A stretch of 64,000 nucleotides of DNA from Bacillota bacterium (lineage in GTDB: Bacteria; Bacillota; Clostridia; Acetivibrionales; JAEXSP01): assembly GCA_023453795.1 (NCBI GenBank), contig JAEXSP010000019.1, positions 248,001 to 312,000 of the forward strand, written 5' to 3'. How positions within the stretch are numbered: the first letter of the stretch is position 1; each line of letters begins with the position of its first letter. This document shows, piece by piece, positions 35,895 through 44,611 of the stretch. The position numbers and the translations under genes are program-made. The notes below the pieces were generated by a model that saw only the letters and a list, made by a program, of their open reading frames with translations, had not been told where the DNA came from and ran no database searches.

Positions 35895-37562
35895 CTAAAA
35901 GTATATGTCTGAAAACTCTGCAGCTACAGACTCTATCACGCGGCTGTCCTTTGGCACCTGCTTTCTTTGGTTTTCACTATTGACTGCCGTCATATCTAAA
36001 GGCATTGTGTTTCCGTCAGAGAACAACAATGTGAAAGTACTGCCCTTCCCTTCCTTACTTTTTAGAATAACATCTCCACCCATTGCATCAATAAATAGCT
36101 TTACGAGGTGAAGTCCGATTCCAGTACCTTCTGCTTGCCTTGACAAACTGGTGTCTGCTTGTCCAAAGCAGTCAAATATGTGTTTCTGCTTACCTTTAGG
36201 TATTCCGATTCCTTCATCTTTGATGCTGATTGAAACCATTTTTTTATTTTTATGCGTTTTTTCACCGATGTAAATCTTGATCGATTTGCCGCTTGGGGTA
36301 AATTTCAATGCGTTTGACAAAATATTGAGAAAGATACGTTCAAATTTTTCTTCGTCTACAAGAATTTCCTTTCTGATATATGCAGATGTCAAAGTAAGAT
36401 TCACACCCTTTTGCTCCGTATAGGTGCTGATAGAATTGACAATCGATTGTGTAAGGTAAACAATATCATACACTCCCATATTCAATTTGATATTACCCGA
36501 GGTAATACGAGTTATATCAAGCAGGTTGTTCACAAGACGCAGCTGCCTGTTTGCATTCTGTTTTATTGATTTGATGAATTTATTTGCTTTCTCCGGCATT
36601 TGATTCTTACATAATAAATCCATTGTCTGTAACGCTGATTTAATTACCGTAAGCGGAGTTTTGAATTCATGAGTGATCATGTATAGAAACTCGTCCTTAA
36701 ATTTTATCGTATTTTCAAGAACTTCATTCTTTTCACGTTCCATATTAATCAATAGCCGCTGTTTTTCTTTTAAAATTTGTTGATTCTTTACAACTGCCGT
36801 TATATCACAGAATGATATAATACCATAAACGTATCTTCCGTATTTATCATAGATTGGATTACCGCTGCAAAGAAGATAGTATTCACTTTCGCCCACCCTT
36901 GTTATAATAACTTTATCTTTAATACAATGACCATTTTTTATGTAATTAATAATTGACTTCTCTGCATTGATTTCATCTCCATCTAAACTATAATATTTTA
37001 CTTTGTAAACCTCATCAATGCTAGTAATCTTCCTTGGGACCTCCTTAATAATACTATTGTTGCTAAATAAAAAATTTCCGTTAGGATCTATAGCAAATAT
37101 ATTTTCGTAGGCATTATCCAAAATTGCCTCAAATAATCCTTTCTGCTCTTCTAGCTTTTTCCTGTTGACCACCCTTTCAGTAACATCAACAAGCAAAGAA
37201 ACGACAAATTTTACTTTTCCATCAACTATTATAGGGGTTATTGAATTTTCCCAATACTTACCTTTCATACCTCCTACCAAGCCTTCATGCTCGCTTAGGT
37301 AAGCAGTTTCTCCTTTTTGTATAATGCTATTCATTTTTTTTTCAAATTCGCTGCCTTCAAAATCCGGTTCAAATTCTTTTATTTTTAAGCCTGCATAATT
37401 TTTATTCATGGGCAAGCCCATGATCTCCAAATATTTCGAGTTTACTTTTATAAGTGTAAAACCTTGAGTGTCAAAAATAGCTATACCGTAATGATTATCA
37501 TAATATAACTGTTTTAGAAACGTATATTGAGTTATATTATCGAACTCATTAGAATTTTCCAT
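35895..37562 (-). CDS. Soluble PAS-domain histidine kinase, orphan
   Basis: A 555-residue kinase without transmembrane segments. Two PAS domains lie at about 20-130 (AIFDTQGFTLIKVNSKYLEIMG) and 140-260 (IFAIDPNGNFLFSNN). A coiled coil leads to HisKA with ITHEFKTPL. The ATPase has NILSNALKFTPSG, DEGIGIP and GTGIGLHLV. No response regulator is adjacent, so it belongs with the orphan kinases that in clostridia often feed Spo0A (inference). GGGGG with a seven-base spacer precedes the ATG. The C-terminal 40 residues are a short unique tail. Confidence 0.88.
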   Translation of the reverse strand: MENSNEFDNITQYTFLKQLYYDNHYGIAIFDTQGFTLIKVNSKYLEIMGLPMNKNYAGLKIKEFEPDFEGSEFEKKMNSIIQKGETAYLSEHEGLVGGMKGKYWENSITPIIVDGKVKFVVSLLVDVTERVVNRKKLEEQKGLFEAILDNAYENIFAIDPNGNFLFSNNSIIKEVPRKITSIDEVYKVKYYSLDGDEINAEKSIINYIKNGHCIKDKVIITRVGESEYYLLCSGNPIYDKYGRYVYGIISFCDITAVVKNQQILKEKQRLLINMEREKNEVLENTIKFKDEFLYMITHEFKTPLTVIKSALQTMDLLCKNQMPEKANKFIKSIKQNANRQLRLVNNLLDITRITSGNIKLNMGVYDIVYLTQSIVNSISTYTEQKGVNLTLTSAYIRKEILVDEEKFERIFLNILSNALKFTPSGKSIKIYIGEKTHKNKKMVSISIKDEGIGIPKGKQKHIFDCFGQADTSLSRQAEGTGIGLHLVKLFIDAMGGDVILKSKEGKGSTFTLLFSDGNTMPLDMTAVNSENQRKQVPKDSRVIESVAAEFSDIYF

Positions 37563-37940
37563 AAAGTCGCCCCCATTGAAGTTACTTTGGTGATAATTTT
37601 AATTGTTTACACAATATAATAATACTACTAACTTACATAATCAAGAATAATATCCTTTTTCTTGTATTTCTTTGTTAATATGACATTATTTTTAATAATA
37701 TATGGTAATCTATATGAATCAATGTTTTTAAAAATGAAAAAAGATTTCAGTCAAAAACCGAAATCTTTTTATCAGCAAGGTTATATCAAGTTAGAAATGT
37801 CATTTTTCATGACAACCAATACTCCTTACAGTCATTTGTACGTTTCATGAACCCATACTCAATTAAGTAACGCCGGATAGTAGCATGTTTTTTCATATTA
37901 TATCACTAACAAATCAATTTCCCCTTACGTCGAAACCTGC
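37563..37940. other. Non-coding gap upstream of the PAS kinase
   Basis: This 378-bp stretch is very AT-rich. It contains the kinase promoter region and the terminator at 37739-37769. I found no convincing promoter boxes and no other gene. Confidence 0.5.
37739..37769 (-). terminator. Strong intrinsic terminator (minus strand)
   Basis: AAAAGATTTC and GAAATCTTTT form a 10-bp stem followed on the minus strand by TTTTTTCATTTTT. It lies about 170 bases beyond the stop of the immunity-like fragment. Confidence 0.8.
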
Positions 37941-38368
37941 TTAATACCCGCCTACATCAATTTCCAAGCCATATGAATGACTCATCCATGCTATTTGTCC
38001 AGCATATTGTGTAACCATAAACTCACGATATCCATTCAGCCTAAAGTCTTCTAGAAACTTTTTAATATCGGGTATAAAGTTTATATTCTCCTTTAGATAT
38101 CTTTTGAGAATTGTTTCAGCCTGTTCTTTACTTCCAAAACATAATGTAAACTCAACTGCATCAGCAATTTCCATTGAAGGTATATCAGTCTTTTCAAGAA
38201 CATTGAGAGCCACTTTTGGGTCTTTAAACATTGAAAAGAAAGGTATCACTTTACTTCTGATATATTCTATTGCATCCTCTATAACTTTAGGTCGCATCTC
38301 CTTATCAGCTAAATCCCATTCAAAGTATGAATTCTCTCTATCAATCAAATGAAGCAATCCGCCAGCTA
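37941..38368 (-). pseudogene. Frameshifted immunity-like gene remnant (DUF4304-like C-terminal part)
   Basis: The open frame from a TTG at 38357 encodes 138 residues beginning in mid-domain (LIDRENSYFEWDLADKEMRPK). Reading further upstream in a neighbouring frame gives KPKFYINGDDDYV before a stop at 38366-38368; joining the two with a one-base shift gives a continuous sequence, so a frameshift near 38368 is likely. No ribosome site precedes the TTG. The PFFSMFKDPKVALNVLE segment resembles the C-terminal part of DUF4304 proteins, found among toxin immunity proteins. That family call is tentative; a coding, truncated protein is also possible. Confidence 0.5.
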
Positions 38369-38425
38369 TACATAATCATCATCACCGTTTATATAGAATT
38401 TTGGTTTATTATTACTTTTCTACAA

Positions 38426-38503
38426 CTATAGTCTAAACTCCTTTTCATATTTTGCATATTGGTCTAAAAACTCTTTTAAGTCCTCACAAATAAAATTTAT
38501 CAT
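38426..38503 (-). pseudogene. Short gene tail, possible immunity-protein remnant
   Basis: A 25-codon frame (MINFICEDLKEFLDQYAKYE, continuing five residues to the stop) starts directly beyond the tRNA terminator. The frame stays open upstream for about ten more codons into the terminator DNA. Its aromatic/acidic composition resembles the C-terminal end of SUKH-type immunity proteins, but it is too short for assignment. It could be chance coding. Confidence 0.3.
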
Positions 38504-38536
38504 TACATTGTAATAATCCAAGGATATAATAGTAAA

Positions 38537-38564
38537 AACCCTGTAACTGTTAAGTTACAAGGTT
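38537..38564 (-). terminator. tRNA terminator
   Basis: AACCTTGTAACT pairs with AGTTACAGGGTT on the minus strand, followed by TTTTACT. It lies about 11 bases beyond the CCA end of the tRNA. Confidence 0.8.
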
Positions 38565-38575
38565 CACAAAAAGCT

Positions 38576-38662
38576 TGGTGGGGGTGGTCGGAGTCGAACC
38601 GACACGATATCACTATCGCGGGATTTTGAGTCCCGTGCGTCTGCCAATTTCACCACACCCCC
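38576..38662 (-). tRNA. tRNA-Leu (CAA), CCA encoded
   Basis: The acceptor stem pairs GGGGGTG (38662-38656) with CACCCCC (38586-38580), and the 3' ACCA is encoded at 38576-38579. The D-loop region is TGGTGAAATTGGCAGAC. The anticodon loop reads CTCAAAA with anticodon CAA, decoding UUG. The long variable arm (CGATAGTGATATCG) is typical of class II tRNA-Leu, and GGTTCGACTCC forms the T-loop. Confidence 0.97.
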
Positions 38663-38697
38663 GTATTTAATTGTCCCCTGTGATTTACCGCTTTTAT

Positions 38698-38726
38698 ATA
38701 TTAGCACATACCCCTTAATAAATCAA
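38698..38726 (-). promoter_or_regulatory. Promoter of tRNA-Leu
   Basis: On the minus strand TTGATT and TAATAT are separated by 17 bases, with TGTGC just ahead of the -10 box. The tRNA 5' end is 36 bases downstream of the -10. Confidence 0.8.
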
Positions 38727-38766
38727 GAGTATTTTTAACCATTTTAATTATAATTAAAAAATATTT

Positions 38767-38797
38767 AACCGGGCCCCCTGCATTAAGGGGACCGGTT
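38767..38797 (-). terminator. Intrinsic terminator after the GPP34 gene
   Basis: AACCGG and CCGGTT arms with an inner CCCCT/AGGGG pair give a stable GC-rich stem. It is followed on the minus strand by TTAAATATTTTT. It lies 10 bases beyond the stop at 38807. Confidence 0.75.
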
Positions 38798-38806
38798 TAA
38801 CAAGCC

Positions 38807-39469
38807 TCATGATCCTGTTGCTGCTTGAGAGGCAATTGCCTTCTTAATTGCCTTTACTACTTCTTCCAGGTTTTTGTTACCCGACTTAAAGAAAGTTAGT
38901 TTTTTAATGCTTTTTATTTTTTCCTTGTGCTCTTTTCTTTCAGCATTGGATATATATTTAGGATAATAGCCGCACATTGCGTAAAGTGTAACTAACTCCT
39001 GATCCTCACCGGCCATATCAGTTCTGTTATTAATAAGAACCTCCCTTAATGTGGAACTCAGCCGCTGGTAATGCTCCCTGTTTGTAAGAGAATATCTTTT
39101 CATCGGAAACAATCCCAGAAACCGTTTTTCTTCTTCTCTTAGTATTGCATTATCAACAAGATTCATCAGGATATCTTTTTTCAATTGTGCTGTGTAGATA
39201 GAAAATCCATAAATCCAATTGTACAGCGATACAGGTTTTTGTTTTTTACCAAGGACTTTTACAGCATTGTCCAAAATAGCATCGCCTGTCGATGTTGTAT
39301 CGGTTAAAATGATTTTGGAATTTTCAAATCGGATTTTACCCAGTTGGCACAATTTTAAAGCTATTGCACCTTTTAATCCGAACCTCATAACGTTATGGTT
39401 TCTAAAGGATAATTTTCCTTTACTTTCATCAAACGAAACAAGTGTCAATTTCTCCGCAAGATTCAACAT
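38807..39469 (-). CDS. GPP34 (GOLPH3-like) phosphoprotein domain protein
   Basis: A 220-residue protein of the GPP34 fold. It begins with the hallmark NLAEKLTLVSFDE and has GAIALKLCQLGKIRFENSKIILTD, followed by NWIYGFS and a long helical tail. Eukaryotic GOLPH3 binds phosphatidylinositol-4-phosphate at the Golgi. Bacterial members have no agreed function (family knowledge). It is the last gene of an operon after a ribbon-helix-helix gene and an SPFH gene, with about 25- and 13-bp gaps. The C-terminal 40 residues are Lys-rich. Confidence 0.88.
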   Translation of the reverse strand: MLNLAEKLTLVSFDESKGKLSFRNHNVMRFGLKGAIALKLCQLGKIRFENSKIILTDTTSTGDAILDNAVKVLGKKQKPVSLYNWIYGFSIYTAQLKKDILMNLVDNAILREEEKRFLGLFPMKRYSLTNREHYQRLSSTLREVLINNRTDMAGEDQELVTLYAMCGYYPKYISNAERKEHKEKIKSIKKLTFFKSGNKNLEEVVKAIKKAIASQAATGS

Positions 39470-39493
39470 AGTCTCACTTCCCTTGAAGACACC

Positions 39494-39664
39494 TTACTCT
39501 TCTTCTTTTTCTATAACCTGCTTTTTCAGCCTCTTTTTAACTGCTTCCTGCAGGAGGTATTCTATCTGGCCGTTAACAGACCTGAATTCTTCTTCGGCCC
39601 ATTTGAATACCTCGTCATAAATTTTGGGATTCAATCTAAGCAAAATGCTTTTCTTCTCAGCCAT
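39494..39664 (-). CDS. Ribbon-helix-helix (Arc/CopG-like) small protein
   Basis: A 56-residue protein: MAEKKSILLRLNPKIYDEVF, then KWAEEEFRSVNGQIEYLLQE and a charged tail. This is the Arc/CopG-type ribbon-helix-helix pattern: a basic beta-strand (SILLRLNP) followed by two helices with a conserved Gly turn (SVNGQIEYLL). Such proteins bind DNA as dimers. It lies between the SPFH and GPP34 genes with no toxin partner, so I do not call it an antitoxin. It probably regulates this operon (inference). Confidence 0.8.
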   Translation of the reverse strand: MAEKKSILLRLNPKIYDEVFKWAEEEFRSVNGQIEYLLQEAVKKRLKKQVIEKEEE

Positions 39665-39677
39665 TTTAAATCACACC

Positions 39678-40568
39678 TTAATTGTGAAGAGTTCCAGTAT
39701 TAATAACCGGTTGTGACGCTCTTTCTCCGCATAGAACCACCAGAAGGTTGCTGACCATTGCTGCTTTTCTTTCCTCATCAAGATCAACTATTCCGTTTTC
39801 GCTCAATTTGTTAAGCGCCATTTGAACCATACCTACCGCACCTTCAACAATTTTCTGCCTTGCTGCTATGATTGCTGATGCCTGCTGTCTCTGGAGCATT
39901 GCTGCTGCAATTTCCGGTGCATATGCCAAGTGGCTGAGCCTTGCTTCCTGAACAACAACTCCGGCCCTGTTAAACCTTTCCTGAAGCTCGTTCTTTAGTG
40001 CTTCGGAAACCTCATTGACGCTTCCCCTAAGTGAGATCTGCTTGCTTTCATCCGTAATGTCATATGGGTATAAGCCTGCAAGATGACGTAATGCGGATTC
40101 GCTTTGTGTCTTTACATATTCAATGTAGTTTTCAACATCAAACAGCGCCTCAGCGGTATTCTCAACCTTCCAAACAACAACCGCGGCTATTTCAATCGGA
40201 TTACCCATTTCATCGTTTACTTTGAGTCTTTCTCCGTTCAGATTGCGAGCCCTCATTGAAACCTTTTTCTTGGTATAGAACGGATTTGCATAATGCCAGC
40301 CAGGCTCTTTTACAGTCCCCTTATATGCTCCGAAAAGAATTAATGCCGCTGCTTCATTAGGCTGTAAAACAAAGAAGCCAGATGAAATGATTATGAATGC
40401 AACAAAAGCTACACTTCCTGCTACAATTAAAGCTATGTTGAAGGCTGTGGCTTCCTCGTTTGTCTGTATCACTCCATAAACGAATACACCTACTGATGCA
40501 ACTAGTAAAAGCATATCAAATATTATCATTGCAAAACCCGGCAGTACTTTTCTTTCTATTTCCTTCAT
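39678..40568 (-). CDS. SPFH/prohibitin-domain membrane protein (slipin-like)
   Basis: A 296-residue protein with two N-terminal transmembrane helices (about 10-30 and 40-62), then an SPFH domain (LQPNEAAALILFGAYKGTVKEPGW, VVWKVENTAEALFDVENYIEYV, and VVVQEARLSHLAYAPEIAAAMLQRQQA). A C-terminal segment, EERKAAMVSNLLVVLCG, is predicted helical. The family organises membrane microdomains. The ATG at 40568 follows GGAG with a nine-base spacer. It starts the three-gene operon with the RHH and GPP34 genes. Confidence 0.9.
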   Translation of the reverse strand: MKEIERKVLPGFAMIIFDMLLLVASVGVFVYGVIQTNEEATAFNIALIVAGSVAFVAFIIISSGFFVLQPNEAAALILFGAYKGTVKEPGWHYANPFYTKKKVSMRARNLNGERLKVNDEMGNPIEIAAVVVWKVENTAEALFDVENYIEYVKTQSESALRHLAGLYPYDITDESKQISLRGSVNEVSEALKNELQERFNRAGVVVQEARLSHLAYAPEIAAAMLQRQQASAIIAARQKIVEGAVGMVQMALNKLSENGIVDLDEERKAAMVSNLLVVLCGERASQPVINTGTLHN

Positions 40569-40662
40569 AAAATACATCTCCTTTGAATATTAATATTAAT
40601 ATGATATCATTATTATATCACCTTGATATTCCATGTGCAATATATAAAAGAAAATAAATAAA

Positions 40663-40703
40663 AAAAGCCCGTGAAAAGTTTGATTACAACGTTTTCATGG
40701 AGG
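40663..40703 (-). terminator. Intrinsic terminator after the EamA transporter gene
   Basis: CCATGAAAA and TTTTCACGG pair on the minus strand (one wobble) and are followed by GCTTTTTTTATT. It lies about 55 bases beyond the stop at 40756. Confidence 0.8.
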
Positions 40704-40755
40704 ACCTTACACCCGTATGGCTATTCAATTAAACTGTACTATAATCCATATACAT

Positions 40756-41613
40756 TTATACAAATACAATAACTATCCCTATCAGAAGCACTGCTATGCA
40801 TACAAATTTCTTTAGAATGTTCTTTTCTCTGAAGAGCAATCCCCCTACAATCGCAGAAATTATGATTGAGGATTTTCTCAGCGGCAGTATGAGAGATATT
40901 TTGCTGTCTGAGGCTTCAACTGCAAGAAAATATATTTTATCCGACAAAACAAGGAACAGACTTGTAAGGGGTATGAATACACTGAATTTGAGCGGTATTT
41001 TTGTTTTACTTTTTAACCTGTCAAATAAATAAGCTCCCACATACATTACCATGACAAAGAAACAAAACCAGAACTGCATTTGACCTGAATTGACTTTCTT
41101 TAGAATTATCTTGTCCAGCATTGCACTGACTGCACTCAATAAGCTGCTGCCGATCATAAGGTAGAGGTATTTGTTCCTAAAAAGCCCTTTTATTTCAGCT
41201 TTTCCTGTCATTCCTATAAAGTAATAGGACAGCAGCATAACAAATATTCCGATTGCCTGCTTGAATTCCAGGCTTTCATTCAATATGAATACCCCAAGGA
41301 ATATTGTAAATACAGGGCTTAATGTTCCAAACGGAGAAATGACACTGATTGGAAGGTGTTTTATTGCCGTGAATCCAAGGGTCCAGCTTAAAAAGATAAC
41401 CAATGCTTTGATTAAGGTGATCAGTAAGCTTACTTTATTTATACTTATCGCATTATTTAATTCATAAGAGACCAATAAAAAACTGAAAACCGAATATAGA
41501 GCCAATACATTTAATACGGGAATTTTTTCGAGGGATTTTTTTTTGAATATATCATAAAAGCCAAGTAAAACACCTGACGCTAAAGTCAACCAAAGCCATA
41601 TATAAGAATGCAT
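40756..41613 (-). CDS. EamA-family (DMT) transporter
   Basis: A 285-residue inner membrane protein with ten predicted helices in two EamA repeats (about 5-135 and 150-285). Features typical of the drug/metabolite superfamily are visible: LGFTAIKHLPISVISPFGTLSPVFTIFLG in the first half and SLILPLRKSSIIISAIVGGLLFREK in the second. The substrate cannot be told from sequence. It sits between the SPFH operon and the end of the fla/che operon. Confidence 0.85.
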   Translation of the reverse strand: MHSYIWLWLTLASGVLLGFYDIFKKKSLEKIPVLNVLALYSVFSFLLVSYELNNAISINKVSLLITLIKALVIFLSWTLGFTAIKHLPISVISPFGTLSPVFTIFLGVFILNESLEFKQAIGIFVMLLSYYFIGMTGKAEIKGLFRNKYLYLMIGSSLLSAVSAMLDKIILKKVNSGQMQFWFCFFVMVMYVGAYLFDRLKSKTKIPLKFSVFIPLTSLFLVLSDKIYFLAVEASDSKISLILPLRKSSIIISAIVGGLLFREKNILKKFVCIAVLLIGIVIVFV

Positions 41614-41627
41614 TGTATATTTTCACC

Positions 41628-41867
41628 TTATTTTTCATTATCGGTAGTGTCTTGATCCTTCGTGTTTGTTTCAGTGCTGTCGTTTAATATGCTTTTGCTT
41701 TGTACCATGCCGTATTTCTTAGCCTGTGTAATTATCTGTTCCTTTGTCATGCTCTTTTCAGGTGCTGCTGCGGAGTATCCCAAACTGAATATCAGACCGA
41801 TTATTGAAGAAAGCACAATACCTATTCCAATTCCTAAAATAAGGCTTTTCATTTCAAATTTTTTCAT
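41628..41867 (-). CDS. Small single-pass membrane protein (MltG-annotated type)
   Basis: A 79-residue protein: a basic N-terminus, one transmembrane helix (residues 9-31, GIGIGIVLSSIIGLIFSLGY), then an extracytoplasmic MTKEQIITQAKKYGMVQ segment and a disordered, Asp/Thr-rich tail. Short clostridial proteins of this form are often annotated as endolytic transglycosylase MltG because of the KAKEYGM-like segment, but the catalytic domain is absent. It is the last gene read from the fla/che strand before the EamA gene. Confidence 0.65.
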   Translation of the reverse strand: MKKFEMKSLILGIGIGIVLSSIIGLIFSLGYSAAAPEKSMTKEQIITQAKKYGMVQSKSILNDSTETNTKDQDTTDNEK

Positions 41868-41884
41868 ATTGTCTCCTTCATTAC

Positions 41885-41906
41885 AAAAAGCGCCAAGGCG
41901 CTTTTT
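41885..41906 (-). terminator. Intrinsic terminator ending the fla/che operon
   Basis: AAAAAGCGCC and GGCGCTTTTT form a perfect stem with a two-base centre, giving a strong U-tail on the minus transcript. It lies eight bases after the DUF6115-like stop and is the first strong terminator found on the minus strand since 62745. Confidence 0.9.
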
Positions 41907-41913
41907 CTAGGTT

Positions 41914-42522
41914 TTATACTATTTTATTCATTTCTAATATCAGTTGAATTTCACCCTTGCCCATATTCAGCCTTTTGGCGATATCCGTATCACTTACACC
42001 GTTCCTTGCAAGCGAGACAACTTCCTTATATTTGCCGTTCATGGGAATGACCTTTTCTTTCACTCTGGAATAAATCCTGTTTGTCTGGGTATAAACATTG
42101 TTCGGGTTTTCAAAATTATGGTTTTCAATTATAAGATCCGTATTGTAGTTCAATGACGGTATCTCGTAACCGGCTTTGCCTTCAGATGCCGGACCCTTAA
42201 CCTTTTCCTTAGGCGTTTCCTTGATTTCTTTTCTCAACCCGGTATTGGAATTGATATTGCTTATTCTTTCTTCTATTGTTTTCAGATTGTTATTTAACTC
42301 CTCGTTTTTTATTTCCATTTGAGTCACTATATAATCTGAAAATTTGTTCATTTCCTCTACCATCTGTTCAGCATCATTGATTACTGTAACAAGATCATCT
42401 TTCTTATCGTCAAGCTGCTTTAACAGATCCTTTGATTTTTTGCTGTCATATGCAACCCATACAAACGCAAAAAGTATCAGCATAATGCCAAAAATTATTA
42501 TACTTACATAAAACTGCAACAT
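41914..42522 (-). CDS. DUF6115-like membrane-anchored protein with helix-turn-helix tail
   Basis: A 202-residue protein. One transmembrane helix is at residues 3-24. A coiled coil covers about 30-95. A disordered middle region follows, and a C-terminal helix-turn-helix segment (VVSLARNGVSDTDIAKRLNMGKGEIQLILEM) resembles the DNA-binding heads of DUF6115/DUF2802 proteins found at the end of clostridial flagellar operons. Role is unknown. It is the last gene before the operon terminator. GAGG precedes the ATG. Confidence 0.7.
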   Translation of the reverse strand: MLQFYVSIIIFGIMLILFAFVWVAYDSKKSKDLLKQLDDKKDDLVTVINDAEQMVEEMNKFSDYIVTQMEIKNEELNNNLKTIEERISNINSNTGLRKEIKETPKEKVKGPASEGKAGYEIPSLNYNTDLIIENHNFENPNNVYTQTNRIYSRVKEKVIPMNGKYKEVVSLARNGVSDTDIAKRLNMGKGEIQLILEMNKIV

Positions 42523-42584
42523 AAAAGCACCTCGATCTTTTCTCTTTAGTAAAATACATTGTTATTTCTGATTATAAAGATCCT

Positions 42585-42896
42585 TTATAATCTTATATCT
42601 ATTGTGCTTGTCTGAATTCCGTCATCAGTCTCTTTTTTATTGTTATAGTTTCCTTTTTTTCTTTTATCCTGCTTTTTTTGATTGTCTCTTTCTCTTTCAC
42701 GTTTTTCCCTGATCATGGCTTCCTGAACATTATCCTGGGAATGTACCTGCTTAATGCTATTGTCAACCTTATGCTGTAAATTCGCATTTTGCTGCTGCTG
42801 CATAATTTGGCTGCGCTGTTGCTCATCACTGTTTATTTTTGAGACTTCAGCAGTTTTAGGAAGCATTATTTGAAAATCAACAGGCCTAATAGACAT
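42585..42896 (-). CDS. Unknown charged protein in the flagellar operon
   Basis: A 103-residue protein beginning MSIRPVDFQIMLPKTAEVSKI. The first 40 residues look folded; the rest is Lys/Glu/Gln-rich and probably disordered or coiled coil. I set the start at 42896 (AGGG nine bases upstream), ten codons inside the longest frame. Similar short proteins recur next to the FapA gene in clostridial flagellar operons. Function is unknown. Confidence 0.65.
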   Translation of the reverse strand: MSIRPVDFQIMLPKTAEVSKINSDEQQRSQIMQQQQNANLQHKVDNSIKQVHSQDNVQEAMIREKRERERDNQKKQDKRKKGNYNNKKETDDGIQTSTIDIRL

Positions 42897-42946
42897 ATAC
42901 ATCAGCCCTTCCGAAACAAAAGCCAAACTTTCACTGCATGTTTCTT

Positions 42947-44569
42947 TTATTTATCAAAAGCCCCAACTCTTACATCCGCTCCGTCCCTATACAAGGTGCT
43001 GAACTGAAGATTTTCCTTTACATACATCATACAGGTGCCAATCGCAACCTTTGTTCCAGGGTATATGATGTTTGAAGCTCTAACCTTTCCGTTTGCATCT
43101 TGCTGCAGCTTTGCTTCAAGCTGGGTTGATTCTTCCTTGAGTTCGTTTATCTTACTTGAATAGTAAACCTTGGTTCTTACGCTTTTAGCCAGCATCTCCT
43201 GCTTATCAGGAGTCAGTGCACCTGCTGCTTCCAACTTTTTAAGTATGGTAATTGCCTGCTCAGCCTTCCTGAGATCGGTTTCAATGGTAAAAATCTCATC
43301 TTTAACCGCTTTATAACGTTCTCTAAGCGTTGGGTCAACTCCAACCTCAATTTCTGTGACAGTAGCCATATGTGAACCAATTACCTTGGCGATTATTTCC
43401 TTGCCCACCTTACAGGTTCCTCCGACAAGAAGGCCTTTTTTCCCGGAAAGCTCAAGCTTATTGCCGCATTTTGTATTACTATGCATTATAGCTTCGGATT
43501 TGATGTTATTTTTTGCTTCGATATTGCTGTTTTCTATATACCTGGCAATAATGTCTCCTCCGCTTATAAGCGTTCCTTTACTCATACCCTGCATACCTCT
43601 GCGGAGTATTATATCGCCACCTGCTTTTATGACAGCCCCTTCAACTACACCCCATACCTCCACATTTCCGCCGGCTTCGACTGAAAATCCGGATAAGACA
43701 TTTCCTCTTATGCTTACATTACCGATAAAATAAATATTACCCGTTGAGTTGTCAACATCCGCAGGAACTTCATAGTTAGAAAAAACATTGACTCTCCCGT
43801 CAATATAGCTGACTTGTCCGTCTATAGATGCCGTCAATGACTGGCCATCCTGTGAGGGTTCTACGTTTCTGCCCTTTGGCAGTACAGCAGGCTTTCCGTC
43901 TAAAGCAGATATTTCAATACCTGTTACTGTTTTACCCTTGACTCCCTGCAGAGGCGGAATGAGTGAGCATAACTTTGACCCTGCCGTAACGCTTTGTATC
44001 AGATTCAATTCCCTGTAATCCACTCTTCCGTCTTCAAGTATCGTAGGCTTGCTTTCCCGCTTTACATCAAAATGGAATTCAACTTTTCCGTTCTGACCGT
44101 TTGCCGGAACAGCGCCTTCTGCAATACATACCATTTCATTATAAACGGGATATTTTGTGATTGACTCAAGAGTAGCTTTATTTATTCCGTAAACAACACT
44201 GCTTTTTCCAAGAGCATCAATTATCTCATTCTCTGTCAGCATCCTTCCTCCCTCCGGCGGAAAGATAGTTATGAAGGCTTTCATTTTGTCAGGACTGACC
44301 ATAACATTTACAGCTGCATCAATCTTTATCTCTTCCTGCTGAGGAGCAATCTGTACGGGAAGCTTTTCAGACTTGAATACAGCAAGCTCAATTGCTTCTT
44401 TATTGAAATTCTTAATCTGTTTCTTGACTGCTTTGTCAATTACCTCACGGACTTCTACCCTTTTACCCTTTCCCACAGGGGGGAAAACAGTCAGAAATAT
44501 TCCGTTGGGCTGGTATTTTATTTCAAAAAAGCCATCGTTTACATTTCTTGTCATAGCAGAATTGTCCAT
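42947..44569 (-). CDS. FapA (DUF342) family polymer-forming-type protein
   Basis: A 540-residue cytosolic protein of the FapA family. The N-terminal half has the DUF342 core (GSKLCSLIPPLQGVKGKTVTGIEI). The middle has a right-handed beta-helix of hexad turns: NVSIRGNVLSGFSVEAGGNVEVWG and GGDIILRRGMQG. The C-terminus has a long coiled coil (about 415-490). FapA-type proteins of this group sit in motility operons, with no agreed function. The ATG at 44569 follows GGGGG; a TTG four codons earlier is less likely. Confidence 0.85.
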   Translation of the reverse strand: MDNSAMTRNVNDGFFEIKYQPNGIFLTVFPPVGKGKRVEVREVIDKAVKKQIKNFNKEAIELAVFKSEKLPVQIAPQQEEIKIDAAVNVMVSPDKMKAFITIFPPEGGRMLTENEIIDALGKSSVVYGINKATLESITKYPVYNEMVCIAEGAVPANGQNGKVEFHFDVKRESKPTILEDGRVDYRELNLIQSVTAGSKLCSLIPPLQGVKGKTVTGIEISALDGKPAVLPKGRNVEPSQDGQSLTASIDGQVSYIDGRVNVFSNYEVPADVDNSTGNIYFIGNVSIRGNVLSGFSVEAGGNVEVWGVVEGAVIKAGGDIILRRGMQGMSKGTLISGGDIIARYIENSNIEAKNNIKSEAIMHSNTKCGNKLELSGKKGLLVGGTCKVGKEIIAKVIGSHMATVTEIEVGVDPTLRERYKAVKDEIFTIETDLRKAEQAITILKKLEAAGALTPDKQEMLAKSVRTKVYYSSKINELKEESTQLEAKLQQDANGKVRASNIIYPGTKVAIGTCMMYVKENLQFSTLYRDGADVRVGAFDK

Positions 44570-44611
44570 ATAAACCCCCAATTTTAACTTCTTTACTATA
44601 TATTAATTCTA

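Noticed and set aside
39494..39664. An antitoxin of a toxin-antitoxin pair.
   Set aside because: The ribbon-helix-helix protein has no small toxin gene next to it; its neighbours are SPFH and GPP34 genes.
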